Part shown: piece by piece, positions 19,710 through 29,277 of the stretch
How positions within the stretch are numbered: position 1 is the first letter of the stretch
Layout: each line of letters begins with the position of its first letter
Origin: Candidatus Saccharimonadota bacterium
Lineage (GTDB): Bacteria; Patescibacteriota; Saccharimonadia; Saccharimonadales; Saccharimonadaceae
NCBI GenBank assembly: GCA_026395405.1
Contig: JAPLYU010000001.1
Location: 564,696-628,695, forward strand
DNA: 64,000 bases
Direction of reading: 5' to 3'
Translations under genes and position numbers: made by a program
Notes under the pieces: generated by a model
Databases searched by the model: none
What the model was told of the DNA's origin: nothing
What the model saw: only the letters and a program-made list of their open reading frames with translations

Positions 19710-20267
19710 GTGGCACGCCCGGAACAACAGCAGCAAGGCGATAACACCCACAAGTTCAACGGGCAAGGTCCGGCTTTCGACGGTTGCGTCATCCCAAATG
19801 ACCCAATCTCGAGCGAAGCGAAGATCGGTCAGAATGTCGTGATTGGCGATGACGTCCACATCGGAGTCGGAGTCAAGATCGGTGATGGCTGCGTCTTGTG
19901 CGACGAGGCTATCATCATGGACAACGTCGTCGTCGGCAATCAGACCCACATCGGTCGCGACACCTTCATCAAGAAGGGCGCCGTCATCGGGCATCACTGC
20001 ATCGTTGGCGAAGGCTGCACTATCGACAAGCACGTCATCGTCGGTAGCCTCGTCACAATCGGTGACATCGTTCACATCAAGAAGGCGGCCAGGATCGGTG
20101 GAGACGTCGAAATCTCCACCGGGGCACAGATCGGCAAGCGAGCGCTCGTCAACTATGGTGCGGAAGTCGAAGAAGGCATCCACATCCTCAAGGACGAAAT
20201 CGTCCCGATCAACCAACACGTTTGTATCCACGACGGAAGACGCTTCCCAGAACCACAGTTCGCCTGA
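19710..20267 (+). CDS. Left-handed beta-helix (hexapeptide repeat) protein
   Basis: 185 aa, with about 15 hexapeptide-type turns from residue 35 to 160 (IGQNVVIGDDVHIGVGVKIG and similar). This fold occurs in acyl/acetyltransferases such as LpxA, LpxD and GlmU and in gamma-carbonic anhydrases. No catalytic His motif can be assigned, and the family is unresolved. I choose GTG at 19710 because AGGGGG lies about 8 nt upstream; an in-frame TTG 11 codons earlier would precede that site. Codon use is strongly GTC/ATC/GGC-biased, unlike the neighbours. With its own full promoter and terminator it is a self-contained unit, possibly acquired. Confidence 0.82.
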   Translation: MARPEQQQQGDNTHKFNGQGPAFDGCVIPNDPISSEAKIGQNVVIGDDVHIGVGVKIGDGCVLCDEAIIMDNVVVGNQTHIGRDTFIKKGAVIGHHCIVGEGCTIDKHVIVGSLVTIGDIVHIKKAARIGGDVEISTGAQIGKRALVNYGAEVEEGIHILKDEIVPINQHVCIHDGRRFPEPQFA

Positions 20268-20312
20268 TACAAGTCAACGCGCCTCGCGTTCCGAGTTTTA
20301 CTGTCTATCCGG

Positions 20313-20350
20313 ATAGTGCCTCGTTGAACCGGGGCGCTATTCCTTTTCCT
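20313..20350 (+). terminator. Hairpin terminator of the beta-helix gene
   Basis: ATAGTGCC (20313-20320) pairs with GGCGCTAT (20333-20340), one G-U pair included, with further pairing inside, followed by TCCTTTTCC. Confidence 0.6.
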
Positions 20351-20366
20351 CTGTTATAGTAGATAT

Positions 20367-21155
20367 ATGGATTCACACCCTTACTGGCACAAACAAACTG
20401 TCGAAAAACCACTTTACTCTAGTATAGAATGGTCAAAACCCGAACAAAAAACTCAGAAGGGTAAGTTAGGCATTATCGGCGGCAATAAATTAGGATTTAT
20501 TAGCGTAGCCGAAAGTTACGAGATGTCACTAAAAGCCGGGGCGGGCGAGGTCCGCGTACTACTGCCAGATGTCCTACGAAAATCAATCCCTGCATCTATG
20601 ACAGATGTAATTTTTGGAGATACCAATCCGTCTGGCGGTTTAGCAAAAAATGCCTTGAACGAAATGAAGGCGCTTGGCGATTGGTCAACGGGCGTACTGC
20701 TGATTGGCGATTCCGGGAATAACAGCGAAACCGCGATACTATACGAAGGCTTTGTCAAAGAATATGCGGGGCCACTAACGATTACTCGCGACGCTGTTGA
20801 TTTATTGAAAAATACGAGCCAGGAACTAGTGGACCGTCCGGATACACTACTGGTCGTATCGCTGGCTCAACTTCAAAAGTTATTTAGAACCGTGTATTAT
20901 CCTAAAGTTTTGACTTTCAGTATGCAACTTACTAATTTAATCGAAGCTTTGCACAAATTCACCATTACATACCCGATAACAATCGCTGTTTTACATCAAA
21001 ATACGATGTTAGTTGCCAGCTGCGGAGAAGTAACAACGACTCCATTTGACGAACCGATGAAAATTTGGCGCGGGCAAACAGCCACAACTGCCGCCGTTTA
21101 TTGGCTTTGGACCCTATCAAAACCACTTGAAAGCGTCACCGCCAGTTTGATATGA
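20367..21155 (+). CDS. Divergent NnrD/ribokinase-like protein, probably non-catalytic
   Basis: 262 aa. The N-terminal half has GKLGIIGGNKLGFISVAE and LKAGAGEVRVLLPD, matching the opening of ADP-dependent NAD(P)H-hydrate dehydratase (repair of hydrated NADH) of the ribokinase-like fold. The family's catalytic GTGD-type motif near the C-terminus is missing: the corresponding stretch reads TTTPFDEPMKIWRGQTATTA. I infer a pseudoenzyme or a changed activity. TATAGT lies just upstream of the ATG. The family link is moderate; the loss of function is inferred. Confidence 0.65.
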   Translation: MDSHPYWHKQTVEKPLYSSIEWSKPEQKTQKGKLGIIGGNKLGFISVAESYEMSLKAGAGEVRVLLPDVLRKSIPASMTDVIFGDTNPSGGLAKNALNEMKALGDWSTGVLLIGDSGNNSETAILYEGFVKEYAGPLTITRDAVDLLKNTSQELVDRPDTLLVVSLAQLQKLFRTVYYPKVLTFSMQLTNLIEALHKFTITYPITIAVLHQNTMLVASCGEVTTTPFDEPMKIWRGQTATTAAVYWLWTLSKPLESVTASLI

Positions 21156-21169
21156 AAATTTTATTTATT

Positions 21170-21256
21170 TGGTGGGCAAGGGGGGACTTGAACCCCCACT
21201 CCCTTGCGAGAACCAGATTTTGAGTCTAGCGCGTCTACCAATTCCGCCACTCGCCC
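21170..21256 (-). tRNA. tRNA-Leu (anticodon CAA)
   Basis: On the minus strand the acceptor stem GGGCGAG pairs with CTTGCCC (one G-U), discriminator A, then an encoded CCA. Anticodon stem CTAGA/TCTGG with loop CTCAAAA gives anticodon CAA, reading UUG. A long variable arm (TCTCGCAAGGGAG region) and T-loop GTTCAAGTC are typical of class II tRNA-Leu. Confidence 0.95.
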
Positions 21257-21356
21257 AACAGATGAATAAAATTTTTTAATATTATAGCGGATTGCATTCC
21301 ACAAGCGGTAGCAACCTGTAATATAGTGTACAATAGAAATTAGTAGGAATCTATAG

Positions 21357-22607
21357 ATGAAGCCAGAAGAGCCCAAAAGCAATCAAGGTGGGATGTCGCT
21401 ATCGCAGCAGGGGCATCAAATTAATGCACCCACCGGGCATTCTGCCGGACCCCCAAAGGAAGCTGCCGCACAACTAATCAGATCGCAAATTGACAGTATT
21501 TACGACAGTCAGCCAACTCAGTCTGATACCGCACCCGAACCGATTACAGACCCAATCCCCCTGGAAGATATAGACCCTTATCAAAGAACTCATACGGAAA
21601 AACCCGAACTCCAAGTAAACGATTGGGGCCAATATCACAGTGCCTGGCAAAATTATTACCAAAAATACTACGAGGGTTATTATTTGCATCATCTGAACAA
21701 AAAACAGCCAATTAAGAATGAAAACCTACCGACGCCAACTTCGCCCAAACGATTAACATCAATCAGATCACGCTTGCGACCGGCAATTCATGACACCGAT
21801 CAGCAAAAAACCACAAACACCCTTACGTCCGATGAAGCTATTTTTGACATGCGCCAAGAATTAAAAACAAAAGTACATCGCTCAGCAACAAAAATTAAAA
21901 AAAGCCGGCACTTTTTGCCAATAATCTCCGGCTTGATTGTCGTAATGATATTCATTTTCTTGCAATACAATAGTTTTATAGTTTCGAACGTAATGGCATA
22001 TGTCAGCCCTGGGAATATTGACCCTCAAAATATCGTGATTGACCCGAACGCCGATACGACTGTCGGACCAGAACCAAAATTAATAATTCCGAAGATTAAC
22101 GTCGATGTGCCGGTTATATATGACATAGGCAATGACTATAATTCCCAGATGGCGGCCATGGCAAAAGGTGTAGCCCAATTTGCTATACCAGGAGCCAACA
22201 GCCACCCAGGACAAGTCGGTAATACGGTTATTGCCGGACACAGTAGCAATGATTTATTTGACGGTGGTGATTACAAGTTCATTTTTGCGCAACTTGATAA
22301 ATTAAACGTTGGTGATACGATTTATGCCAATTATAACTCGGTCCGTTACACATATATCGTAACCAAAAAACAGGTCGTAAGTCCAAATGATGTCAGCAGT
22401 TTAGTATATCCAACGACCAAACCTATATTAACCTTATTAACATGTACGCCCGTTGGTACAGCGTTAAATCGTCTGTTGATTACTGCCGAACAAGTAAGTC
22501 CTGACCCAGACAAATCAACGGCAGCGCCTGCTTCTTCAAATACTGCAACTAAATCTATTCCTGGCAATACACCGTCATTTATTGAAAAATTATTTGGCGC
22601 TAGATAG
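21357..22607 (+). CDS. Sortase (membrane transpeptidase) with long N-terminal cytoplasmic region
   Basis: 416 aa. Residues 1-180 are hydrophilic and Pro/Gln-rich. A single membrane segment follows (about 186-206, FLPIISGLIVVMIFIFLQ). The C-terminal sortase domain has IPKINVDVPVIYD, catalytic His in VIAGHSS, catalytic Cys in LLTCTPVG, and Arg in LNRLLIT. Sortases cut an LPxTG-like signal and join proteins to the wall or to each other; no clear LPxTG substrate is seen in the window, and the pilin-like proteins lack one. The class (D or E) is uncertain. TACAAT occurs about 25 nt upstream, with AGGAA as a weak Shine-Dalgarno. Confidence 0.9.
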   Translation: MKPEEPKSNQGGMSLSQQGHQINAPTGHSAGPPKEAAAQLIRSQIDSIYDSQPTQSDTAPEPITDPIPLEDIDPYQRTHTEKPELQVNDWGQYHSAWQNYYQKYYEGYYLHHLNKKQPIKNENLPTPTSPKRLTSIRSRLRPAIHDTDQQKTTNTLTSDEAIFDMRQELKTKVHRSATKIKKSRHFLPIISGLIVVMIFIFLQYNSFIVSNVMAYVSPGNIDPQNIVIDPNADTTVGPEPKLIIPKINVDVPVIYDIGNDYNSQMAAMAKGVAQFAIPGANSHPGQVGNTVIAGHSSNDLFDGGDYKFIFAQLDKLNVGDTIYANYNSVRYTYIVTKKQVVSPNDVSSLVYPTTKPILTLLTCTPVGTALNRLLITAEQVSPDPDKSTAAPASSNTATKSIPGNTPSFIEKLFGAR

Positions 22608-22612
22608 TCGTA

Positions 22613-24082
22613 CTAGGGAAGTATCATTCGAACTCTTTGAAGTTGGTAACCAGTGGCCGATTTGTTGACGCTATATAAAAATCGTCCGTTATTAGTCAAT
22701 GTTACTGCCTGACCCGTCAAGACTGGATTGATAGTATGGGCATTAGCGCCATCAAATTCCAAAACAGACAATATTCCACCGCTGTCTGACCAAACGTGAT
22801 ATTCATCCAGCCACTGTAGTGGGGGTACTTCTGCGGCTGAAGAAATGGTTGAGGAGGATAGTTTTTGATACTCTAAGTCATAACTTGAAAAACTTGCACC
22901 CGACTGCACAAAGACATATTGTCCTTTGGGACTAAAAGATAATTGCTGGACATCCGATAGACTGTCGAAACTTGATATTGCCTTCATACTGTTTGCGTTG
23001 TCACTGGTTGTATTTGGATAGCTACCACTTAGGATATCGACTTTTTTCCCTTCCGATATGGCTACGTAGTTCTCGTTAAAGTAGTGGGTTGTAGCAATCC
23101 GTAGTGGCACATCAGGACTTCCTTTGACAGTACGTAGTACAGCAGGTCTGCTGTCTCCCTCTCTGAATAGCCCAACAACTCTTTCGTCAGTCCCAATTTT
23201 GCCTTTACCAACATAAGTTATGACTTTTGAGTCAATATAAAAGTCAAAGTCCGTAACACTGGTTACTAATGGTTTTGATGAAGTCCCGCCGTTTAAATCA
23301 AGTTTATGGATATCACCGGCCGCTAGGACATATAGACTGTTACCACCATCGCTTGAAAAGACAGCTTTGTCGATAGCAAGATTGAATGATTTTGTAACAT
23401 TTTTGGTTTGATTGACATCTTGGGTGTCCAACACTATTAGTTCGGTTTTTTCGCCATAAGTATGTTTGATGATAGCGTATCGTTCGCCGTTATCCCATTT
23501 TTCAATGTTAAAGGTGTGTGTGACGCCCGATGCTACCGGTTCACTGTAGATACTTGCAGGTATGACAATGTCTTTTGTGCTGACATTATCGGAACTAATA
23601 TCGATTAGCTTGTACGATGGGATGTTTGGTTGTGGTTGAACAAGGATAAAATTTCCCTTTGGTGAGGCCAAAGAAGATTGCATTGTTTTATAGTTTGCAA
23701 TCGGTTCGACAGTCAATTTTTTTGGCACCAACAAGGTATAGTTTAACCAAGTTAATGTGCCGGGTTTAACCGTAACGGATTTTTGCCAAGTCTGATAGCC
23801 ATCTCGCCACATCACAACCGTATGTTTACCGGCTTGGACAGAACTTTTGGACGAGGTTTTTGCGCCGCTAACTATTCCGTCAATCGAAACTGTCGCGCCC
23901 GAAGGCGTTGAACTAAACTGCAAAAAAGCATTCTGTTCGAGATTGCCATTATTAGAATCGAATCGGAACCCTAGCATAAAGAATGTAACGAATGTTACTA
24001 AAACTATCACAGAGAACACCATGAATAAATTAACGAATATTCGTTTTATCAGTGTTTTTCGTTTCGGATTTTTGCTAGGCAT
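22613..24082 (-). CDS. PEGA-domain membrane-anchored protein with propeller-like ectodomain
   Basis: 489 aa. Basic N-terminus, one membrane segment (about 12-35, FVNLFMVFSVIVLVTFVTFF), then a PEGA domain at about 50-115 (FSSTPSGATVSIDG, GKHTVVMWRDGYQ), a surface-associated beta fold. The remainder has repeated short blade-like units (SPKGNFILVQ, SPKGQYVFVQ, NNGRFLYSV) suggesting a WD40/TolB-like propeller. Likely an exported scaffold or sensor; no enzyme motif. It converges on the sortase with a 5-nt gap. A minus-strand TATAAT sits 13 nt before the ATG. Confidence 0.82.
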   Translation of the reverse strand: MPSKNPKRKTLIKRIFVNLFMVFSVIVLVTFVTFFMLGFRFDSNNGNLEQNAFLQFSSTPSGATVSIDGIVSGAKTSSKSSVQAGKHTVVMWRDGYQTWQKSVTVKPGTLTWLNYTLLVPKKLTVEPIANYKTMQSSLASPKGNFILVQPQPNIPSYKLIDISSDNVSTKDIVIPASIYSEPVASGVTHTFNIEKWDNGERYAIIKHTYGEKTELIVLDTQDVNQTKNVTKSFNLAIDKAVFSSDGGNSLYVLAAGDIHKLDLNGGTSSKPLVTSVTDFDFYIDSKVITYVGKGKIGTDERVVGLFREGDSRPAVLRTVKGSPDVPLRIATTHYFNENYVAISEGKKVDILSGSYPNTTSDNANSMKAISSFDSLSDVQQLSFSPKGQYVFVQSGASFSSYDLEYQKLSSSTISSAAEVPPLQWLDEYHVWSDSGGILSVLEFDGANAHTINPVLTGQAVTLTNNGRFLYSVNKSATGYQLQRVRMILP

Positions 24083-24222
24083 GGTTCAAATACATATTAT
24101 ATCAAGTTGTATACATTTATTATCCAAAACCTTGTATATTTTTCTAAATCAACTAAGATATCTAATAGTATTGCTTATGCGAGTAAGAAAAGCGAACAGT
24201 TTAAAGATTGCGTGAGAAAATA

Positions 24223-25176
24223 ATGAAGAATGATAAAGTCGTTATAATTAACGGACGAAAATACGATAAAGACACCGGTCTACCGATGGAAGAACTGGCT
24301 CAAAAATCGAAAATTACCAATGATATGAAATCGAAAACAACCAAGGTTGCACGTATTATCATTGAAAAGCCAAAGGCACTATATTCACATGCGTCATTAA
24401 AAACCTTCAATGATATAAGGTCCCCCAGACGAAAAAATGGTCATAACATGGATATTTCAAAAAGTAAGCATGTAACGCATTTTACGCCAGACACTTCCAA
24501 ATCATCCCACCCTGAGGCCCAGACAAAAAAGGGGCAAGATATAAAACCGATTTCTCACCCCCTGGCGGCCAAGGTTAGTAAACAGCGCGCACTTCCCAAA
24601 TCTGTACCAGCGGTATCGGCTGAAAAATCATCTAAAGAAATCAAACAAGAGGTGATTGCAGCAGCATTAAAAAAATCTGAAGCTCCCAAAACAACGAAAA
24701 AAAGCATCCTCAAGCGCAATAAAAAATACCTCAACATCTTTACAATTTCCGCAGCCGTTTTGATTGTAGTTGGATCTATTATTTATCTGAACATGCCAAT
24801 TATTTCCGTCAAAGTCGCCAGCATGCAGGCTGGTATTGATGCGACTTTCCCAGAATATCACCCTGACGGATATAGCCTTAGTGGTCCGGTTTCATATTCG
24901 AACGGCGAAGTTACAATCAACTTCCATGCAAATTCAGGCAATAGCCAATTTGCCATAAAACAGTCAAAAAGCCCGCTGGATTCAAGTGCCCTAAAGATTC
25001 AAGTAGACAAAAGTTCAGACCATCAAACGTCCGAATCACAAGAGGGTGGACTAACAATTTATACATACAATGACAATAACAGGGCGGATTGGGTAAATGG
25101 TGGAATATTATATTCGATATCCGGTGATGCAAAATTATCCAGCGACCAAATCCGCCACATCGCAACCAGTCTATAA
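24223..25176 (+). CDS. Single-pass membrane protein with DUF4367-like ectodomain
   Basis: 317 aa. Residues 1-165 are basic and hydrophilic (many Lys, with SKSKH/KKSE stretches), then a membrane helix (about 172-195, IFTISAAVLIVVGSIIYL) and a C-terminal domain beginning ATFPEYHPDGYSLSGPVSY that resembles DUF4367 outer domains found on anti-sigma-like and sporulation proteins. An upstream TTG at 24208 is in frame, but the ATG at 24223 is the more natural start. The gene lies just before gltX, so it may be co-oriented by chance. Function unknown; the N-terminal basic region may contact nucleic acid or the membrane surface. Confidence 0.72.
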   Translation: MKNDKVVIINGRKYDKDTGLPMEELAQKSKITNDMKSKTTKVARIIIEKPKALYSHASLKTFNDIRSPRRKNGHNMDISKSKHVTHFTPDTSKSSHPEAQTKKGQDIKPISHPLAAKVSKQRALPKSVPAVSAEKSSKEIKQEVIAAALKKSEAPKTTKKSILKRNKKYLNIFTISAAVLIVVGSIIYLNMPIISVKVASMQAGIDATFPEYHPDGYSLSGPVSYSNGEVTINFHANSGNSQFAIKQSKSPLDSSALKIQVDKSSDHQTSESQEGGLTIYTYNDNNRADWVNGGILYSISGDAKLSSDQIRHIATSL

Positions 25177-25181
25177 GATGA

Positions 25182-25187
25182 TATAAT
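25182..25187 (+). promoter_or_regulatory. -10 box TATAAT, leaderless promoter of gltX
   Basis: TATAAT ends 6 nt before the gltX ATG at 25194, just after the stop of the previous gene. No Shine-Dalgarno. Confidence 0.6.
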
Positions 25188-25193
25188 GGCCTC

Positions 25194-26630
25194 ATGACAA
25201 TTCGTACTCGTTTTGCACCCAGCCCGACTGGTTTTGTCCATGTTGGCGCAATCCGCACGGCTTTGTTTTCGTGGCTTCTAGCCAAAAAAGACAAGGGTGT
25301 TTTTATCTTGCGCATCGAAGACACAGACAAAGTACGTGAAGTTGAAGGCAGTATCCAACAAATAGAAGACAGCCTGAGATGGCTGGGAATTGATTGGCAA
25401 GAGGGAATTGATGTCGGCGGCCCGAGTGAACCTTATTTACAGTCACACCGGCTGGATATATATAAAGAATGGGCGAATAAACTGATTGCTAGTGGTCGAG
25501 CATATGCTGACCCATATACCAAAGAGCAGCTTGAATCGTTTCGCAATCAGGCAAAAGCTAATAAATCTCCATTTATGTATCGAGATTATAGGCCCGAAAG
25601 TCCTCCAGTCTGGGATGGTAGCCAACCTTTGCGTTTTAAATCCGACCCTAAACCCTATAGATGGACGGACGCGGTTATGGGGGAATTGTCGACAGGATAC
25701 GAAGCAATCGATGATTTTGTTTTAGTCAAATCCGACGGATATCCAACCTATAATTTTTGTCATATTATCGATGACAAAATAATGGAAGTAACGCATGTCC
25801 TTCGCAGCCAAGAATTTATCGCATCGACTCCAAAATTCCTTAACCTATACGAGGCTCTTCAAATTGAACGACCCATATTGGCCACTTTGCCCTATGTGAT
25901 GTCGATAGATGGCCAAAAGAAACTAGGCAAACGCGATGGCGCCAAGGATATATTAGAGTATAAAAAAGAAGGCTATCTACCCGAAGCGATGGTTAATTTT
26001 CTGGCAACTTTGGGGTGGAATGACGGGACTGAACAAGAAATTTTTTCAGTTGCCGAGCTTGTCGAAAAGTTTTCACTTCAGCGAGTCCAAAAAAGCCCAG
26101 CCAGATTCGACGAAAAACGTCTACTTTGGCTGAATGGGCAATGGATTCGCAGATTATCAATTAACGATTTGTCAACCCGCGCCAACGATTTTTGGTCAGA
26201 ATCCGCCAAAAACTCATCTGAACAGTTGCGTCAACAGATTCTGGCACTGGTACAGGACCGTTTGAAAACTTTGTCCGATTTGCCAACCTTGACGTCATAT
26301 TTTTTCGACGAACCAACGCCGGATTGGCAGATGGTCGAAAACGACAAACAGCTTGGTAAATTACAACCAGCTGAAATTGTAGAATTATTAAAGCAGTCAC
26401 TGATAGCATTATCTGAAAGCGGTTTCTCGGCAGAAGACCTACAGCAAACCTTGAATTCATTACTTGATTCAACTAGTCAGAAACCTGCTGTATTATTTAG
26501 CATTATAAGAGTATCGGTTTCTTGGTCACCATTCAGTCCCGCCCTAAATGAAACTCTTGCCGTCCTTGGTCAAAACACCGTAAAAGCCAGACTTAACCTA
26601 GCAATTGAAACTGGTTCGCAAAAAGTATAA
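25194..26630 (+). CDS. gltX: Glutamyl-tRNA synthetase
   Basis: Class I aminoacyl-tRNA synthetase, 478 aa. Signatures: RFAPSPTGFVHVGAIRTAL with HVGA as the HIGH-type motif (residues 16-19), RIEDTD, and KKLGKRDGA as the KMSKS-type motif near residue 243. The C-terminal alpha-helical anticodon-binding domain is present. Whether it is discriminating (Glu only) or also charges tRNA-Gln for a GatCAB route cannot be decided here. Transcription appears leaderless. Confidence 0.97.
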   Translation: MTIRTRFAPSPTGFVHVGAIRTALFSWLLAKKDKGVFILRIEDTDKVREVEGSIQQIEDSLRWLGIDWQEGIDVGGPSEPYLQSHRLDIYKEWANKLIASGRAYADPYTKEQLESFRNQAKANKSPFMYRDYRPESPPVWDGSQPLRFKSDPKPYRWTDAVMGELSTGYEAIDDFVLVKSDGYPTYNFCHIIDDKIMEVTHVLRSQEFIASTPKFLNLYEALQIERPILATLPYVMSIDGQKKLGKRDGAKDILEYKKEGYLPEAMVNFLATLGWNDGTEQEIFSVAELVEKFSLQRVQKSPARFDEKRLLWLNGQWIRRLSINDLSTRANDFWSESAKNSSEQLRQQILALVQDRLKTLSDLPTLTSYFFDEPTPDWQMVENDKQLGKLQPAEIVELLKQSLIALSESGFSAEDLQQTLNSLLDSTSQKPAVLFSIIRVSVSWSPFSPALNETLAVLGQNTVKARLNLAIETGSQKV

Positions 26631-26666
26631 ATTTATCATCCAATCTGTTATAATATCGCTTAAGCT

Positions 26667-27752
26667 ATGAAGTTCAATCGAGTAGAACAATTATGGGCTA
26701 AGTTTCGCTTGTGGTACCAGCAGCACCCCAGGCTATTTTGGGTAATTTTCAGTATTACAATACTGGTTTTGGCCGCAGGTATAGCTACGATTTACGCTTT
26801 GCAAAAACCACCCAAGTCAACTGTGGTGGTAAAAAAAATCGAAAAAGCAAAGCCGGGTGTAGTATATTATTCTCCACTTAGCGGTAAGCCGGTTGATACC
26901 GAAGCCGCCACGAAACAAGCTGTTACTGGCGTAATGATTGAAAACAGCCCCGACGCTCGTCCTCAATCGGGTATAAAAAATAGTGGAGTTGTGTTTGAGG
27001 CGATTGCTGAAGGTGGTATTACCAGGTTTTTGGTACTTTATCAGCAGGAAAAACCACAAGTTATCGGACCGGTTCGCAGCCTTAGATTATATGATGTTGA
27101 CTGGTTAGCTGCTTTTGACGCAGGTATTGCCCATGTTGGTGGCAGCGCACAGGCATTGGCCGAAATTCGTAACGGCAGCCATAGAGATTTGGACCAATTC
27201 TTTAATTCGGGAAGTTATTGGCGAGCAAACGACAGAAGCTCACCACACAACGTTTATACAAGTTTCGACAAACTAGATGCGCTTAATAACGAAAAGGGGT
27301 ACACGACATCAACATTTACGGGCTTTAGTCGAACCAATGGCAAACCAGTGGCAAAACCCGATGCCACGAACATCAACATTACCATCAGTAGCGCTTTGTA
27401 TAACAGTTCTTATGTATATGACGCCAAAACCAATAACTATGCGCGTAGTCAGGCTGGTGCACCACACAATGACCGCGAAGACGGACAAATCACACCAAGT
27501 GTTGTGATAGCTATACGTGTTGATGAAACATCCGAGCTTCAAGATGGATATCGAGAAGTTATTACAACCACAGGAAGCGGCGAAGCAACGATTTTCCAAA
27601 ACGGAACAGCCATAGCTGCAACGTGGCACAAAGATAGTCCAACTAGCCAGGTCAATTTTACAGATGCGGCTGGCAATGACGTTCCTCTAGTACGTGGTCA
27701 AACCTGGATTTCGGCGGTTCCAAACGGTGCCGGAGACGTAACATGGAAGTAA
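26667..27752 (+). CDS. DUF3048 (YerB-like) membrane-anchored protein
   Basis: 361 aa. One N-terminal membrane helix (about 25-46, LFWVIFSITILVLAAGIATIYAL), then the DUF3048 domain: SPLSGKPV, TGVMIENSPDARPQSGI, EGGITRFLVLY, GPVRSLRLYDVDW and, later, DGQITPSVVIAIR. The C-terminal part (about 265-361) resembles the DUF3048 C-terminal domain. YerB-type proteins are extracytoplasmic and of unknown activity. The stop overlaps the start of the histidine kinase by 10 nt, so the two are translated together, which points to a role in sensing. TATAAT lies 12 nt upstream of the ATG. Confidence 0.88.
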   Translation: MKFNRVEQLWAKFRLWYQQHPRLFWVIFSITILVLAAGIATIYALQKPPKSTVVVKKIEKAKPGVVYYSPLSGKPVDTEAATKQAVTGVMIENSPDARPQSGIKNSGVVFEAIAEGGITRFLVLYQQEKPQVIGPVRSLRLYDVDWLAAFDAGIAHVGGSAQALAEIRNGSHRDLDQFFNSGSYWRANDRSSPHNVYTSFDKLDALNNEKGYTTSTFTGFSRTNGKPVAKPDATNINITISSALYNSSYVYDAKTNNYARSQAGAPHNDREDGQITPSVVIAIRVDETSELQDGYREVITTTGSGEATIFQNGTAIAATWHKDSPTSQVNFTDAAGNDVPLVRGQTWISAVPNGAGDVTWK

Positions 27753-29272
27753 AAAAGGTCCCTCGACTAGCTAGCCAATTTTGGCCTGAATTTATAAGAA
27801 TAAAAATACGATTGATAGTACTAACACAAATCGCCATTGCTTTCGTATTTGGAATAATCTTGATCTTTACCGCTTCAATTACCGATAGTCTTGTGTTAAT
27901 TTGGTTTATTTCATTTTTACTTTTGCCCGTAGAGCTGATTGTTGGAATTTTATTTATTATTTCTGCAACACGACCAACAAAGGATTTGTTAGCTGCCATT
28001 ATCAAGGTGACGGGGGAACAACCAACACTTCCATTACCAAACCCAAACTCTACAAAAAACGAACAGACTGGTTTTCGAGACGCCCTGCAGACAATCTATG
28101 AACTTTCTGCCAGCCGAGACCAAGAAAAAACCGAAACAAGCCAAACTGATTCCATCGTCTCGAACGCCCTAGACATGACGAACTGTGGGTTTATTGCTTT
28201 GGACAAAAATCGTAAAATTATTTACTCAAACAAAACCGCCCCAACTCGCGATAGTACTGACGGAGGAAAAGAGATTGATTTAATTTTTAACGGTAATGAC
28301 ACCCTAAACGCATGGTTGGATGCGTGCGCAGAAGATTCTGTGCAAGATGAACATGTTTGGACTCGAATACCTGACCATTTGCCGAACGAAGAAGGTAGGC
28401 GGTTTTTTGACGTGATTGCTTCGTATCATAAAGACTCGGCGTCTGAAACTGTTTTGACTTTAATTGATAGGACCGGAGCTTATGAGGTTGACGAGGAAAA
28501 CCTTGATTTTATTTCTTTTGCTGCGCATGAACTTCGTGGTCCAATTACGGTCATTAAAGGATACTTGGATGTTCTCGAGGATGAGCTTGCCGACAAACTG
28601 ACAGATGATCAGCCCGAGCTTTTCCACCGCTTGGTCGTGTCTTCAAACCGTTTGTCGGGTTATATAGATAACATTTTGAATACGTCGCGCTACGACAGAC
28701 GACACCTGAAAATGAACTTATCAGAGGACACCGTGGTGGCAATATACGACACGATTAGCGACGATATGAAACTGCGGGCTGGCGCCCAAAACCGCTTGCT
28801 TACAGTTGCTCTTCCTGATGATTTACCGACAATTGCGGCCGACAGGGCCAGTATTGGTGAAGTTCTTGGTAATTTAATTGATAATGCTATTAAATATAGC
28901 AATGAAGGCGGAGTTATTAGGGTCACCGCCAAGGTAAATGGTGATTTCGTTGACATTTCAATTGCCGATAATGGCATCGGAATGCCCGAAAATGTTGTCA
29001 GTCAATTGTTCCAGAAGTTCTACCGTTCACACAGGTCGCGCGAAACTGTTGCGGGGTCGGGTATAGGACTTTATATCAGCAAGGCAATTGTTGAATCGCA
29101 TGGTGGTAAAATCAGCGTCCGCAGCGAAGATGGTCATGGGTCTACATTCACGGTTTCGCTTCCAATTTATGCAACAGTTGCGGATAAGCTAAAGGCGGGG
29201 GATAATAGTAACGAAGGTCTTATTAATGAAGGCAATGGTTGGATAAAAAACCATTCAATGTATAGGAGTTAA
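27743..29272 (+). CDS. Membrane sensor histidine kinase
   Basis: 509 aa. Two membrane helices (about 22-48 and 52-75) with almost no outside loop, then a PAS-like region (about 130-240), HisKA with FAAHELRGPITVIKGY (phospho-His), and HATPase_c with NLIDNAIKYSNEGG, ADNGIGMP and GSGIGLYI. A kinase that autophosphorylates and passes phosphate to a receiver, presumably the one 5 nt downstream. With such short outer loops the signal may come from the membrane or from the DUF3048 protein encoded upstream with overlapping reading frames. Confidence 0.93.
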   Translation: MEVKKVPRLASQFWPEFIRIKIRLIVLTQIAIAFVFGIILIFTASITDSLVLIWFISFLLLPVELIVGILFIISATRPTKDLLAAIIKVTGEQPTLPLPNPNSTKNEQTGFRDALQTIYELSASRDQEKTETSQTDSIVSNALDMTNCGFIALDKNRKIIYSNKTAPTRDSTDGGKEIDLIFNGNDTLNAWLDACAEDSVQDEHVWTRIPDHLPNEEGRRFFDVIASYHKDSASETVLTLIDRTGAYEVDEENLDFISFAAHELRGPITVIKGYLDVLEDELADKLTDDQPELFHRLVVSSNRLSGYIDNILNTSRYDRRHLKMNLSEDTVVAIYDTISDDMKLRAGAQNRLLTVALPDDLPTIAADRASIGEVLGNLIDNAIKYSNEGGVIRVTAKVNGDFVDISIADNGIGMPENVVSQLFQKFYRSHRSRETVAGSGIGLYISKAIVESHGGKISVRSEDGHGSTFTVSLPIYATVADKLKAGDNSNEGLINEGNGWIKNHSMYRS

Positions 29273-29277
29273 TCAGC

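Noticed and set aside
19695-20316. 178-aa Asp-rich minus frame and 157-aa Ser-rich plus frame
   Set aside because: Shadows of the hexapeptide-repeat gene, whose periodic codons keep other frames open.
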